Origin: Zygaena filipendulae
Lineage: Eukaryota > Arthropoda > Insecta > Lepidoptera > Zygaenidae
NCBI GenBank assembly: GCA_907165275.2
Contig: OU015654.1
Location: forward strand, 14,558,501 to 14,622,500
Reading direction: 5' to 3'
Length of the DNA stretch: 64,000 bases
In this document: positions 36,222 to 48,392 of the stretch, piece by piece
Layout: each line of letters starts with the position of its first letter
How positions within the stretch are numbered: position 1 is the stretch's first letter
The notes under the pieces: generated by a model
Databases searched by the model: none
The model's input: only the letters and a program-made list of their open reading frames with translations
Told to the model about the DNA's origin: nothing
Position numbers and translations under genes: made by a program

Positions 36222-36259
36222 CGCGCCCGCGACACCCGCCCAAGCGGGGGCCCTGCTCC

Positions 36260-36266
36260 TATATAG
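36260..36266 (+). promoter_or_regulatory. TATA box of AGL
   Basis: TATATAG stands in a GC-rich region 144 bp before the AGL start codon. The transcription start should fall near 36290. Confidence 0.6.
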
Positions 36267-36409
36267 GGCGCGCGGCGCGGGCGGGCCGCACTAGAGTGCC
36301 GCGGGGAGCCGCCGCGCCGCCCGCTCCGTCCTGAGCTGTCCTCCTGCCCGCGCGCCGACTCTATAGTCGGTGACGATATTGATCCCAGTGGTGTGGTCCG
36401 CAGACCGGG

Positions 36410-39400
36410 ATGGCCATCGAGAAGATCGCGCCGGCGGAGGCGGAGGCGGAGGCGGAGGAGGCGCCGCCGCAGGTGCGCGTGCTGACGCTCGAGCTCGGCG
36501 AGCACCGGGACTCCACTATCTACAGGTACTTGTATGGAATGTCGACAGCTGCAGCACCGGCACCGCCAGGCGTCACCCGCCCTGCCTGCTGCGTACCTCA
36601 GGGTTAACATCTATGAGACTGTTTACTTTTGGGCTTCCTGGCCGTCATTTTAGGCGAGAGGTTCAAGACCTCGTTAGTCTTAGTCTCTGGTCTAAAATCA
36701 TCTTTCTATATTCTTATCTTAATATATGTATATATATCTTAATATATATAAATCACGTGTCACGTTGTTTGTCCGCGATGGGCTCCGAAACTACTGAATG
36801 GATTTTGATAAAATTTTGTAACGATATGGTCCAACTTTAAAAGATAGGATAGTTTTTATCCCGGAATTCCCGTGGGAACTCCGGCACTAATGCGGGGAAC
36901 AGAGAACTACTGTCGGGGTACAAAGAAGGACATAGAGTACTCCCGCAACCTCCGCGGGAACTCCGAAATTACTGCGGATGAAATCGCGGGGGACCGCTAG
37001 TTTACAATATATCTAAAATTAGTAGGCGATACGATAGGTATACCTACCTACTTAATATAAAAATAAAGTAAGTCTAAAATTATCTATAGTTTATAATGTT
37101 TAATTGAGAATTTTCCTAACATTATTAGATAGGGACAGTTGGGGCACAATGGTACGAAAAAATCATTTTTATTTTTAGAAAAATCAGTGTTTGTTCTTTA
37201 TATAATTTTTGCTTACAAACATCAACAATATACCTTAACTTAATAATTGCACAGCAAAACAGAGATCAATAATCAGACTTAAACCCATTTATCGTTGATT
37301 TTGTGAACCCCTTGTGTTCCACTGTGCCCCAGGTCTGGGGTACAATGAAACGGTATGGGGCACATTGGAACACGACCTATATTCATACCAAAAAATTAAC
37401 CAATGGTATCAAATCTTTTTAATACCTTGTCAGGAAACGTGTAGATTGTTTTTTTGACGTTTAGTTTTTCCAGATAAGGACGGGTTTGGCAAGACTAGTT
37501 CAATATCCTCAGCTGAAACCATTGCAATGTCCAGTTTTAACGAAAAATAGTAACTATTGTCAACTTTTGCGCTTCGTCGCAAATAATTCATCTCAAATTA
37601 GTTTTTCTCATCTTTATCAGACAGTATTTGACCAACGAAAAATTTGATTTGCTTCAAATTGGCAAATTTCAATGGAACAGTGTTCCACTGTGCCCCGTCC
37701 CATAGTGCCCCATAGCGTGTACAAAATTTCAAACAAGTCTTTAAAAAAGTTAGGTTATGTTTTGAACTTTACGCATAGCGGCCTCAAATAGACAAAATGA
37801 TTAAGATTTATAAAAAAATATATCAATTACCTATTGTTTAAACTTTTTTACTAAAAACGAAAGTACTTTAAAAAGAACTCTCAACTTTTGAACATAAAAA
37901 CCAATATTTTTCTATTCACAGTTCCATTGTTGTCGTGCCGCCATATTTCACTAAGTCCTCGTATGGCGCAGGACGCGCTGCGATCGGTCGATGCGGTAGC
38001 GCACGAATTAGTTTGAAATTCTTATTTTTATCGACATTGTTCCATAGTGCCCCGTGTTCCACTGTTCCCCAACTGTCCCTACATCTCGCTTGAAAAATCG
38101 TACCTACCTAATGATGTTTAAGCTGACTTTTTAACCGACTTCCAAAAAGGAGGAGGTTCAATGTTCGATTGTATGTATGTTTTTTATTTTTAACCGACTT
38201 CCAAAAAGGAGGAGGTTCTATGTTCGATTGTATATATGTTTTTTTATTGTATGTATGTATGTATGTTCACCGATTACTCGAAGACGGTTGGACCAATTTG
38301 GAAAATTCTTTTTTTGTTTGAAAGGGTTTACTCCCAATTAGGTCCCATTGCCACCAAGTTGGGATCTGATGATGGGATCTTGGAGAAATCGAGGGAACTC
38401 TTCAAAAATTATAGGCACACCTATAGCGATTTGGGTTTTTTTTATAGTAAATCGTTCATTTGCTGATGAAAAGCAAAATTTGAAGAAGTGGAACTGATGA
38501 TGAAGACCACGGATGGTCATCAGAACTACTTAACAATAATACCTATTTCATGGGTTCCGATTGGAGCGATTTCAAAAATTGTTTTTTTGTTTGAAAGGGG
38601 ATACTCCCAAATCGATTCTATTGTCACCAAATGCAGATCTGATGATGGGATCTTGGAGTAATCGAGGGAACTCTTCAAAAATTATAGGTACACCTATAGC
38701 GATTTTTGTATTTTTTATAGTAAATCGTTTATTTGCTTTCGGAAACCAAAATTTGAAGAAGTGGAACTGATGATGAAAACCACACATGGTCATCGGAACT
38801 ACTCAATAATAGGTATTTCACGGGTTCTGAATCGTTAACTTTGATATGGTTTCTAAACAATTTATGCCCGTCACAATGTATATGGTGAAGTGGAACTGAT
38901 GGTGATGCACTAGGAAAACTCCTCAACAATTAACGTCCCTGCGTCGGGAAAAGTAATATTTTGTAAAAGGTGATGAGCAGTTGACATTAGGCTATTGTAA
39001 CTTAGAGAAATTACCAACTAAGTCACTTAAAAGCGAAAAATAAACAAACATTTTTAACAAAAAAATTAAAACCGACTTCCAAAAACACAAAACTGAAAAG
39101 CTAAAAATAAAATGCTAAAATTAACAAAATACCGATTTAATCCAAAAGACAAAAACACACGTAATATTATTATTGGTTTGTGCTACCACTGATCGGTATG
39201 AAGTCGGTGACAAGCCAAATATGGAGGGGGTAGATGGGCTAAGTCGACTCCCGCCACCAGCTCTTCGTGAGCAGAACAACCTAAGTGGGCAGACACCAGC
39301 GGGCTTGTCACCGAATTCAAACCGATCAGTGCAGGTAGCACAAACCAATAATAATATTACGACTGTTTTTGTCTTTTGGATTAAATCGGTTTTTGTTAAT

Positions 39401-42400
39401 TTTTTCATTTTATTTTTAGCTTTTCAGTTTTGTTATTTCATAATTTGAAACGGGTCGTGAGAAAAACACGGTTCATAAATTTATAATTTTGTGTAATCAG
39501 TACAGAATCTAAGAGTAAGTTTAATAATATACGAAACAATCACTGGCCTTCGCGATCCGTGGTAGACGTAGAGTCCGAAGCTGCAGTGGCGTCGGCCAGG
39601 ATGCGAAGATCAGGAAGAAGAAGGAACAGGAACAGCAGAAGATAGTTTTCAAGTAAAGATTGTAGATAGGTTGAAGAAAGTAGTTTCGATATCCAAAGAA
39701 GGAAGCTGGAATCATTTGTCAACATGAAATTCCTGTCGACAGCAATCCAGGTCTCACGCCACATCACAAAAGACCAGTGAGTGATATTAAAACATTACAT
39801 GAGACCTGGATCAAGGCTTACAAATATTAAAATATAATGTACAAATAAAACTATTAAATACCTGTTTAGTGAACAGCTTCCTTTTGTAATTTAAGTTGTA
39901 GATTATATAATATAATAATATAGTAGATTATTATATTATATGAATATATAATATTTAAGATTATAATATATTCATTTAATTTATTTAAAAGACAAATCAC
40001 AGCGTAGTTGCTTTACGCAGCGTGAAAAAATTCGAAAGAAAAACAAAACAATAACGCCGACGCCCAAGAAAAATAAATTTTGAATTTAGATGAAAAAAAA
40101 AACATACTACCTCCATGGGCGTTAGCACCACGTTACAAATTTGTAAGTTATTTTGTTGTGCTGCTTGTTGTTGTTACGTATTTATTTTTATTTATTTATT
40201 TTTATTGGAGAAAAAACAGACACAAGTCGGAATACAATTAACATTGCAAAAATTAAGTTAGAGAAACTCACTTATGTCCTAAACATTCCCACTAATATAT
40301 AAATGGTATACACATAACATTAGCATCGTGGCAAGAACGTTAGTCGGTGAGTTTACCACTTATAAAAATAAATATGTATAATATACTAGGTAAATTTGTT
40401 ATGCCCTAGGCAGTAACAGTAACAATTACAAAAGAAGATATAGAAAGATTATACACAACTGGGAAACAACTGCTCATCATATTATGTTACAATATGTTAC
40501 TTTTTCTTTATATGTATATTTGTCTAAATGGAGAAATGTTACGGATTCCAGAATTCTTATAATTGAATTATTTGAGTCTTAGCGACTGACTTGCTCAACC
40601 AAATTATCATACAGTACACATGTTACATTCAAGAATTAATTTAATTGCTTGCTTCTTAAAAGCAGGTAGGCTCAAATGAAAAATATCTATGCTGTTAAAT
40701 ATATTATTATAATGCTGACACATTCTGCGCAACGGAGCCCGCTGACCCAGGTTGGTTTTACATTGGGTACTTATTTTGTTATACCTCTGCACTGTCGTAA
40801 CGAATGAATCTAATTTAACTTCATTCATTTCAGTAATGTGATTCTTAAGTTATAAAACTTAGTTCTCTACCTGCCTGTCAACTGTGGGTGCAAAATTATT
40901 TAAAAAAGTGAACAAATTTAAATTTTTTTAAAATTACCTATTGGTTTAAATATTTTTATTTTATTTAAATGAATTTATCTCGTGTGGGGTAAAAGAAAAT
41001 ATATCGGTGAATGTTCATCACCTGCACGGAACCCTTCACTGTGTGGTCCGACACATTCGACATTCGACCACTTTCAACCCTTTCGTATCCTCCACTGCCA
41101 TTGACGACGTTAAACGTTAACGTTAAAGTTTTTCGAATATTCAGCACTTCTGTGTCCGGGCTCCCGGCCTATAAGATTTATTTATTTATTTATTTACTAG
41201 GAAGACCAGCAGCACACTTAAATTTCTATGTATAGATTCTATATAAAACAAATGGCTAATTATAGGTCTTCACATTTAGACTCAAATTAGACTAACATGA
41301 CAGCACATACGTACGTAAGATACGTAGGACGTGGGTCGGGGTGGGGCGGGGCCCGGGGGTGGGGTGTACCCACTCAGGGCGCGAATTGCGCTTTGCAGGT
41401 TCCACAAGGGCTACCGGCTGCAGTTCTGCCCGGCGCCGGGCCTGCTCGGCCGCCGCGTCACGCTCTACACCAACTACGGGCCCGGCGAGCAGGGCGCGGC
41501 GGGCGCGGCGGGCGCGGAGCCGCCGCCCTTCGAGCGCGCCCGCTACTACGCGCTCGCGTGGCGCCGCCTGCGGCCCGACGAGAGCGGCGCGCCCGAGCCG
41601 GAGCCCGGCGACGAGCCGCGTGCGCCGCCCGCGCCCGGCGACCTGCTCGCCGAGCTGGACCTGTGCTGCGAGCTGGCGCTGCGCCGCGCCGGCGTCTACC
41701 ACTACTACTTCGTGTGCGAGCCCGCGTGAGTGTGCCGGCCCGGTGTGAGGGGCGGCCGGGGGCCGGGGGCCGGGGCGGCCCGGCTGATGGGGCGCGTTGC
41801 GCGTGTGCAGGGAGGCGGGCGCGGGGCCGCACGGCTCGGGCTGGTTCCACGTGACGCCGACGCTCGCGTGCGGGCCGCTGGACGGCGTCGCGTGCCAGAC
41901 GGTGGTCGCCAAGTGCCTGGGCCCGCTGCCGCGCTGGGAGGCGGCGCTGCGCGTGTCGCACGAGGCCGGCTACAACATGGTGCACCTGACGCCGGTGCAG
42001 CGGCTCGGCGCGTCGGGCTCCGCCTACAGCATCGCGGACCAGCTGCGGCTGGACCCGCGCTACGGGCCCGGCGCGCTCGGCGACGTGCGCGCGCTGGCCG
42101 AGCGGCTGCGCGCGCGCTGGGGGCTCGCCTCCATCTGCGACGTGGTGCTCAACCACACGGCCGACGAGACGCCGTGGCTGGCCGCGCACCCGGACGCCGC
42201 CTACAACTGCGCCGCGTGCCCGCACCTGCGGCCCGCCGCGCTGCTCGACGCGGCGCTGGCGCGGCTCAGCGCGGCGGCCGCCCGGGGCGAGCTCGCCGCG
42301 AGGGGCGTGCCGCCGGCGGTCACCGCGCCCGCCCACATCGAGGTGAGCGCCGCCCGCTCGCTGCGCCTCGCCCTTCCCTCCCACCCGCCCGGCACTGACC

Positions 42401-45400
42401 GTCGCGCGGCGTCGCTCCGCAGGCGGTGGAGCGCATCCTGACGGCGGAGGTGGTGCCCGAGCTGCGGCTGCACGAGATGTTCACGTGCGACGTGGACGAC
42501 GTCGTGCGCCAGTACCGCGAGCTGGCGCGCAGCAGGTGAGCGGCGGGTGGGTGCGGGGGCGCCGGGCGGGGGCGCGGGGCGCGGGGCGGCGAGTGACGCG
42601 GCGTGTGCGCAGGGTGCCGGGCCGGGGCGGCGCGGAGGAGGGCGAGCTGCGGCTGGCGCCGGACCCGCTGCGGCGGCGGCTGCGCGCGACCGTCGACCTG
42701 GAGCTGGCGCTGCGGCTGTACCACGCGCACGGCGCGGGCGGCGCGGGCGGCGCGGGCGAGGCGGGCGAGGCGCGGCTGGCGCGGCGCCTGCGCGACCTCA
42801 ACGCGGCGGCCGAGCGCGAGCTGCGCGACCACCTGCGGGCCGCCGTCGCCAACTGCGTGGCCGGCATGAGGTCATCATACACCACACCACACCACACACC
42901 ACACCACACCACACCACACCACACACCACACCACACCACACCACACGACTCGCAACACACTGCAATTATTATTATATACCTATTGGCTGTTTTCTGAGGT
43001 TTCACCCATGCTTCGGAGTTCCTGAGAAAATTTCGCAATAAAAAGTACCCTATGTCCTTCTCTGACGACGTGTATATGTAAAATTTCATGATGGTCGATT
43101 AAGCCGTTATGCCGTAGGTAAAAACGACGACGAACGAGCGAAATCTCCAACTATTTATCGAATGCCCTTTAACACATTTCGTTACGTGATAACTACATAG
43201 TTTTGTGTGTGGCAATCACCCGGCGCGCCTGGCTCGCTCGGCCCGCTCGCCCCCCGCTCGCCGCCCCCCCGCGCTCACCCCCGCCGACGCCCGGCCCGCA
43301 GGTACTGCCGGCTGCAGGCGGACGGGCCCAAGGTCGCGGAAGTCAGCGAGAAGCACCCGCTGGTGCCCAGGTGAGCCCGCGCGGCCACACGCGGCTACAA
43401 GTGTGCCGATAATATATTGGATTAGGTTAGGTTAGATTAATTATGCCTACAACTGTAGCTGTTGTAGGCATTATTAATCCACTTTGCTGTTTTATCAATT
43501 TAGGTATTGTTTGAAATGGAGAAAAGATATAGATTGTCATTTATCATTTAAATACTACTAGCGAACGGTGCAATAATTCAGAATACGTTTTCCATTCAGA
43601 ACTGATTCGATTCCTGGTTAACTTGTGTCTGTTTTTTCAAAATATAAATTAAAATATTTTTACATAAATACCTAGCTTAGAAAATAGTCGATCGGACTCA
43701 GTTCCCACTGTGTAAGTCGCTGCTGCCTATTGAGCATTCGATATTATCGTGTCCCGGCCGCTCCGACGCGCCGCAGGTACTTCTCGTGGGCGGAGTGTCC
43801 GGGCTCGGCCGCGGCGGCGGAGGCGCTCGTGTACTCGGAGGCGGGGCGCCGTGTCATGGCGCACAACGGCTGGGTCGTGGACGCCGACCCGCTGCAGGAC
43901 TTCGCCGCCGCCGCGCAGGCCGGCCGCGTGTACCTGCGCCGCGAGCTGCTGGCCTGGGGCGACAGCGTCAAGCTCAGGTTCGTGTTGCGTGCGGAGTGCT
44001 GCGTGCTGCGTGCTGCGTGCTGGGTCCACCAGCCTAGAGCCGCACGCCGCACGCCGCACGTCCACTCACCGCGCCGTCGCCCGCAGGTACGGCGACCGGC
44101 CCGAGGACAGCCCCTTCCTGTGGGCGCACATGCGCGAGTACGTGGAGCTCACGGCCGGCACGTTCGACGGGCTGCGCCTCGACAACTGCCACTCCACGCC
44201 GCTGCACGTGCGTACCGCCGCCGCGCCCCCCGCCCGCCGCCCCCACCGCCGCCCCGCCACCCCGCCGCCCGCTCGCTCACCGCCCCCCGCTGCCGTGCGC
44301 AGGTGGCCGAGTACATGCTGGACTGCGCGCGGCGCGTCAACCCCGAGCTGTACGTGGTGGCTGAGCTGTTCACCAACTCGGATCTCGTGGACAACATCTT
44401 CGTCAACCGGCTCGGCATCACCTCGCTGATCCGCGGTGAGTGCCCGCCCCCCCGCGGTGACGTCGTGCCCCCCCCCGTACTGACCGCCCCGCCGCTCGGC
44501 CCGCAGAGGCGCAGAGCGCGTGGGACGCGCGCGAGCAGGGCCGGCTGGTGCACCGCTTCGGCGGGCGCGCGGTGGGCTCGCTGCGGCGCGGCGCGCGGCG
44601 TGGGGCGAGCCCGCGCGTGGCGCACGCGCTGCTGCTGGACCTGACGCACGACAACCCCTCGCCGCTGGAGCGCCGCTGCGTGTTCGACGCGCTGCCGTGC
44701 GCCGCGCTCGTGGCCGTGGCGTGCGCCGCCGCCGGCTCCACGCGCGGCCTCGACGAGCTGGTGCCGCACCAGGTGCACGTCGTGGACGAGGCGCGCCTCT
44801 ACCGCGAGTGGGGGGACGTCGGGCCCGACGCCGGCATGCTGGCCGCGCGCCGTGCGCTCAACGAGCTGCACCGGGAACTCGCCGCCGGCGGGTACTCCGA
44901 GGTGAGCGGCGCGAGCCCCGGTAGCGAGCCTCCGTCCGCGACTCCGCTCGCGTTTAATCTCTCTATACGTTCTCCCCAGGTGTACGTGGACCAGATGGAC
45001 GATGACGTGGTGGCCGTGACTAGGCACAACCCCCGCACCCGGCAGGTGAGCCCCCGCCTCGAGCGCCCGTCCCCCGCCGCCCGCCGCCCCGCCGCCCCGC
45101 TGACCCGTGCTCCGTCCGCAGTCGGTGATCCTGGTGGCGTACACAGCGTTCCGCGCGCCCGAGCCCGCCTTTCCCGGCCGCGCCGTGCAGCCGCTGCGCT
45201 TCGAGGGCGTCGTCGACGAGGTGCTGCTCGAGGCGAGCCTGCGCCACCGGGACCACGAGTGAGTCGCGCCGCCCGCCCCGCGCCCCGCGCCCGGCGCCCC
45301 TCCCTCCCGCGGCCCGCTCCCACCCGCGCCGCGTCTCTGCGCAGGAGCACCGGCCGTCTCTTCCAGCCGCCGACGCAGTTCGCGAAGCACCCCGAGTACA

Positions 45401-47798
45401 TCAACGGGCTCACCGAGTACGCGGTGAGCGTGCGTCGCCACCTGCCGCTGGGCGAGGCGCGCTCGTTCGCCGGGGTGCGGCGCGAGGGCGCGCTCACCGT
45501 GCTCGAGTGGCGCGCGCCGGCGCCGGGCGACGTGGTGGCGCTGCGCGTGTCGCCGGCCGCGCCCGCCGCCATAGCGCTGCGCCTGCTGGCCGCGCCGCCC
45601 GGCCCGCCGCGGGACCCCCTAGAGCTGGAGGAGCCGCTGCGCCGGCTGGCGCTCGGCGAGCTGGCGCTGCTGCTATACTCGAGCGAGCCGGAGGAGCGCG
45701 CCGCGACCGGCGGCGGCGCGTACGACGTGCCCGGGCGCGGGCCGCTCGTGTACGCGGGCCTGCAGGGCGTCGCGTCTATGCTCGACGAGATGGGCGACGA
45801 CCTCGGCCACCCGCTGGGCGCCAACCTGCGCGCCGGCGACTGGCTGCCCGAGCACCAGTGGCGGCGGCTCGAGGCGCGCGGCGGCGACGCGCTCGGCTCG
45901 CTCGCGCACCGGCTGCGCGACGCGTGCCGGCCGCTGGGCGCGCTGCCGCGCTACCTGGTGCCGGCGCACTTCGCGGCGCTGGCGCGGCGCGCGCACGCGG
46001 CGGCCGAGCGCGAGGCGCTGCGCCGGCTGGGGCCCGCGGGCCGCGGGGACGGCGCGGCGCGCGCGCTGGCGCTGGCGGCCGTGCAGCTGCTGGCCGAGCC
46101 GCCGGGCGCCGCGCTGCCGCCCGCCTCCCCGCGCACCGCGCCGCCGCCGCCGCGCGCCGCGCTGTCCGCGGGCCTGCCGCACTTCGCGGTGGGCCACATG
46201 CGCTGCTGGGGGCGCGACACGTTCATCTCGCTGCGCGGCCTGCTGCTGCTGACCGGCCGCTACCAGGTGCGCCGCTGCCCGCTCGCCCCCGCTCGCGCCC
46301 CGCCCCGCCAACTGACCACGCCCCCGCCCCCTGCCGCAGGAGGCGCGCGCGCACATCCTGGGCTTCGCGGCGTGCCTGCGCCACGGGCTGATCCCCAACC
46401 TGCTGGACGGCGGGCGCAACGCGCGCTACAACTGCCGCGACGCCGTCTGGTGGTGGCTGCTCAGCATCAAGCAGGTACGTCGACGCTCATCCGACGAACT
46501 TTACGAACTTTTTCATCGACCCGTCGTTCCTTATCGAAAAAGGGGGGTAATGTGGTAAATGTAACGAATTTCGTGGCAGTACTGCACAGAGGTGCCGGAG
46601 GGCTGGGCGCTGCTGCAGGAGCCCGTGTCGCGGCTGTTCCCCACCGACGACGCCGCGCCCGCGCCGCCCGGCGCCGCCGACCAGCCGCTGCACGACGTGG
46701 TGCAGGAGGCGCTGCAGACGCACTTCCAGGTGACGCCCGCCCCGCCCCGCCCCGCCCCGCCCCGCCCCGGCCCACTCCGCCGTAGCTGACCGCCCCGCGC
46801 CCCCCTCCCCGCAGGGCCTCGTGTTCCGCGAGCGCAACGCGGGCCCGCAGATCGACGCGCACATGCGGCCCGAGGGGTTCGAGGTGCAGATCGGCATCGA
46901 CCCCGAGACCGGGTTCCCGTTCGGCGGCAACGACTGGAACTGCGGCACGTGGATGGACAAGATGGGCTCGTCGGAGCGCGCCGGCACGCGCGGCCGGCCC
47001 GCCACGCCGCGCGACGGCAGCGCCGTGGAGCTGGTCGCGCTGGCGCACTGCGCCGCCGCCTGGCTGCGGGACGCGCACGCCGCGCGCCGCTACCCGCACG
47101 CGGGCCTGCGCCGCGAGGGTGTCGGCGCCGCCGCCTGGAGCTGGGCGCAGTGGGCCGCGCGCATCGAGGAGCACTTCGAGCGCTGCTTCTGGGTGCCGCC
47201 CGCGCCCTCCGCCGCCGACGCGCGCCCCGACCTCGTGCACCGCCGCGCCATCTACAAGGACACGCACGGCGCCTCGCGGCCCTGGGCCGACTACCAGCTG
47301 CGCTGCAACTACGTCGTCGCCATGGCGCTCGCGCCCGCGCTGTTCGAGCCGCGCCGCGCCTGGCTCGCGCTCGACGCCGTCGAGCGGCTGCTGCTCGGCC
47401 CGCTCGGCGTGAAGACGCTCGACCCGGCCGACTGGGCCTACCGCGGCGACTACGACAACTCGGACGACTCGGCCGACCCGAGCGTCGCGCACGGCTTCAA
47501 CTACCACCAGGGGCCCGAGTGGGTGTGGCCGCTCGGCTTCTACGTGCGCGCGCGGCTCGCCTTCGCGCGCGCCAACGGCCGCCACGCAAGCACCGTCGCC
47601 GGCGCGCTCGCCGCGCTCGGCCCGCTGCTCGCCGAGCTGCGCGCCTCGCCCTGGCGCGGCCTGCCCGAGCTGACGAACGCCGGCGGCGCCTACTGCCGCG
47701 ACTCGTGCCGCACGCAGGCCTGGAGCGCCGCCAGCGCGCTCGAGGCGCTGCGCGACATCGAGCTCGCCCGCTGCGCGCGCCCGCTGCCCGCCGACTGA
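36410..47798 (+). CDS. AGL: Glycogen debranching enzyme (complete, 16 coding exons)
   Basis: A bifunctional cytosolic enzyme. The 4-alpha-glucanotransferase moves maltotriosyl stubs and the amylo-1,6-glucosidase removes the remaining branch glucose during glycogen breakdown. Exons: 36410-36525, 41399-41725, 41811-42342, 42423-42535, 42613-42870, 43302-43370, 43777-43977, 44087-44207, 44303-44435, 44507-44901, 44980-45045, 45122-45258, 45345-46266, 46340-46474, 46580-46729, 46815-47798. They give 1552 residues; the human enzyme is about 1532. The transferase site is D571, H574 ([19 protein letters not shown]), E600 (VVAELFTNS) and D672 (LTHDN). The spacing of D571, H574 and D672 equals that of the human catalytic residues I know. 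The glucosidase part has [10 protein letters not shown] (D1114), [12 protein letters not shown] and [11 protein letters not shown] (E1460). Intron 1 is 4.9 kb and repeat-filled; other introns are mostly 70-430 bp. The donor of exon 5 (GTCATC) is atypical. Confidence 0.97.
36737..37000 (+). mobile_element. Helitron-like element, subfamily 2, in AGL intron 1
   Basis: It starts TC after A, contains aatcacgtgtcacgttg and tgtccgcgatgggctccg, and ends gggggaccg then CTAG and T. It closely resembles 28670-28899. Confidence 0.65.
37132..38079. mobile_element. Non-autonomous TIR transposon with TA duplication (948 bp)
   Basis: The ends read GGGACAGTTGGGGCACAATG and the inverse (ccccaactgtccc), with TA at 37130-37131 and 38080-38081. 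Internal copies of gttccactgtgcccc in either orientation (about 37316-37375, 37680-37715 and 38035-38065) act as sub-terminal repeats. The interior is AT-rich and encodes no transposase. TA duplication and the CAGTTGGGG end suggest the Tc1/mariner-pogo superfamily. It lies in AGL intron 1. Confidence 0.75.
38131..39430 (-). repeat. Foldback composite repeat, copy D
   Basis: Reverse orientation, and the longest relative of copy A. The outer end is itself duplicated (aaccgacttcc at 38132 and again about 38197). Two body units follow, then the palindromic half (about 39060-39430). It lies in AGL intron 1. Confidence 0.75.
39431..41166. other. AT-rich part of AGL intron 1, no gene seen
   Basis: It contains a palindromic AT tract (ataatataatatag and inverse, 39900-39965). 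A pair of phrases, ccaggtctca and its inverse tgagacctgg, flank about 45 bp near 39747-39812. No supported gene. Confidence 0.5.
41167..41285 (+). repeat. Interspersed repeat with (TTTA)n head, copy 3
   Basis: Same structure as 25168 and 31497: tttatttatttattta, then aggaagaccagcagcacac, an AT-rich segment and aggtcttcacattta. It lies near the end of AGL intron 1. Confidence 0.65.
42871..42945. repeat. CACAC/CACC minisatellite at an AGL splice donor
   Basis: A run of caccacaccacac words starts about ten bases inside the intron after AGL exon 5, directly next to the atypical donor GTCATC. It is probably a recent expansion. Confidence 0.85.
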
Positions 47799-48392
47799 CG
47801 GGTGTCCCTCGCCCGCCCCCGCCCCCGCCCCCGCCTCCGGCCCCGCCCCCGCCCGTCCCCCGACCCCGAGCCCGACCCCGTCGTATACAGCGACCGCTAC
47901 TTCCGTTTTGGTGTGCCGCTGTGCGCGCGGCGAATGGACGGCCGCAACCCCGCGGAGACGCTCCCGCGCCCCGCCCACTTCGTCCCGCTGCACGCGGCGG
48001 GCGGGAGCCCCGCGCCGCGCGCCGGCCCGCTGCAGCTGGCGCCCGCCCCCGCCCCCGCGCCGCGCCGCGCGCCCGCCGCCCCCCCCGCGGCCCCCGGCGT
48101 GTTCGCGCCGGTGCCGGAGCCGCGCTTCCCCTCGCGCGCGTCCCCGCCGCCGGCCGCGTACCCGCGCCGCGCGCGCCCGCTGCACCACCGGCAGGCGACC
48201 GGAGGCGCGCCGGCCGCGCGCTGGGAGCCGGCGGAGGCGGGGGCGGAGGCGGGAGCGGGCGAGGCGGCGCGCGAGGCGCCGGGCGAGGCGGGCGGCGCGG
48301 CGTGGGAGCGGGCGCGGCGGCTGGTGCTGGCGGGCAGCGGCGCGGGCTACGCGCTGGCGCTGCTCGCGTTCTGCTTCCTGAGCCTGGCGTGA
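47799..48392 (+). CDS. In-frame extension after the AGL stop, ending in a hydrophobic tail (uncertain)
   Basis: The AGL frame stays open for 197 codons after TGA-CGG, to a second TGA. From about 47881 it shows the same strong preference for G or C at third positions as the AGL exons, with a mixed second position, so it looks coding. The segment includes YSDRYFRFGVPLCARRMDG, a Pro/Ala-rich middle, and a C-terminal stretch VLAGSGAGYALALLAFCFLS ending three residues before the stop, like a tail anchor. Three readings are possible: stop-codon readthrough of AGL (the context UGA-C is leaky), a separate intronless protein of 152 residues from ATG 47934, or a terminal exon using the acceptor tatacag at 47890. 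The first 80 bases are mostly C-rich and resemble the short introns of this gene. I recognise no family. Confidence 0.45.
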   Translation, partial: RVSLARPRPRPRLRPRPRPSPDPEPDPVVYSDRYFRFGVPLCARRMDGRNPAETLPRPAHFVPLHAAGGSPAPRAGPLQLAPAPAPAPRRAPAAPPAAPGVFAPVPEPRFPSRASPPPAAYPRRARPLHHRQATGGAPAARWEPAEAGAEAGAGEAAREAPGEAGGAAWERARRLVLAGSGAGYALALLAFCFLSLA

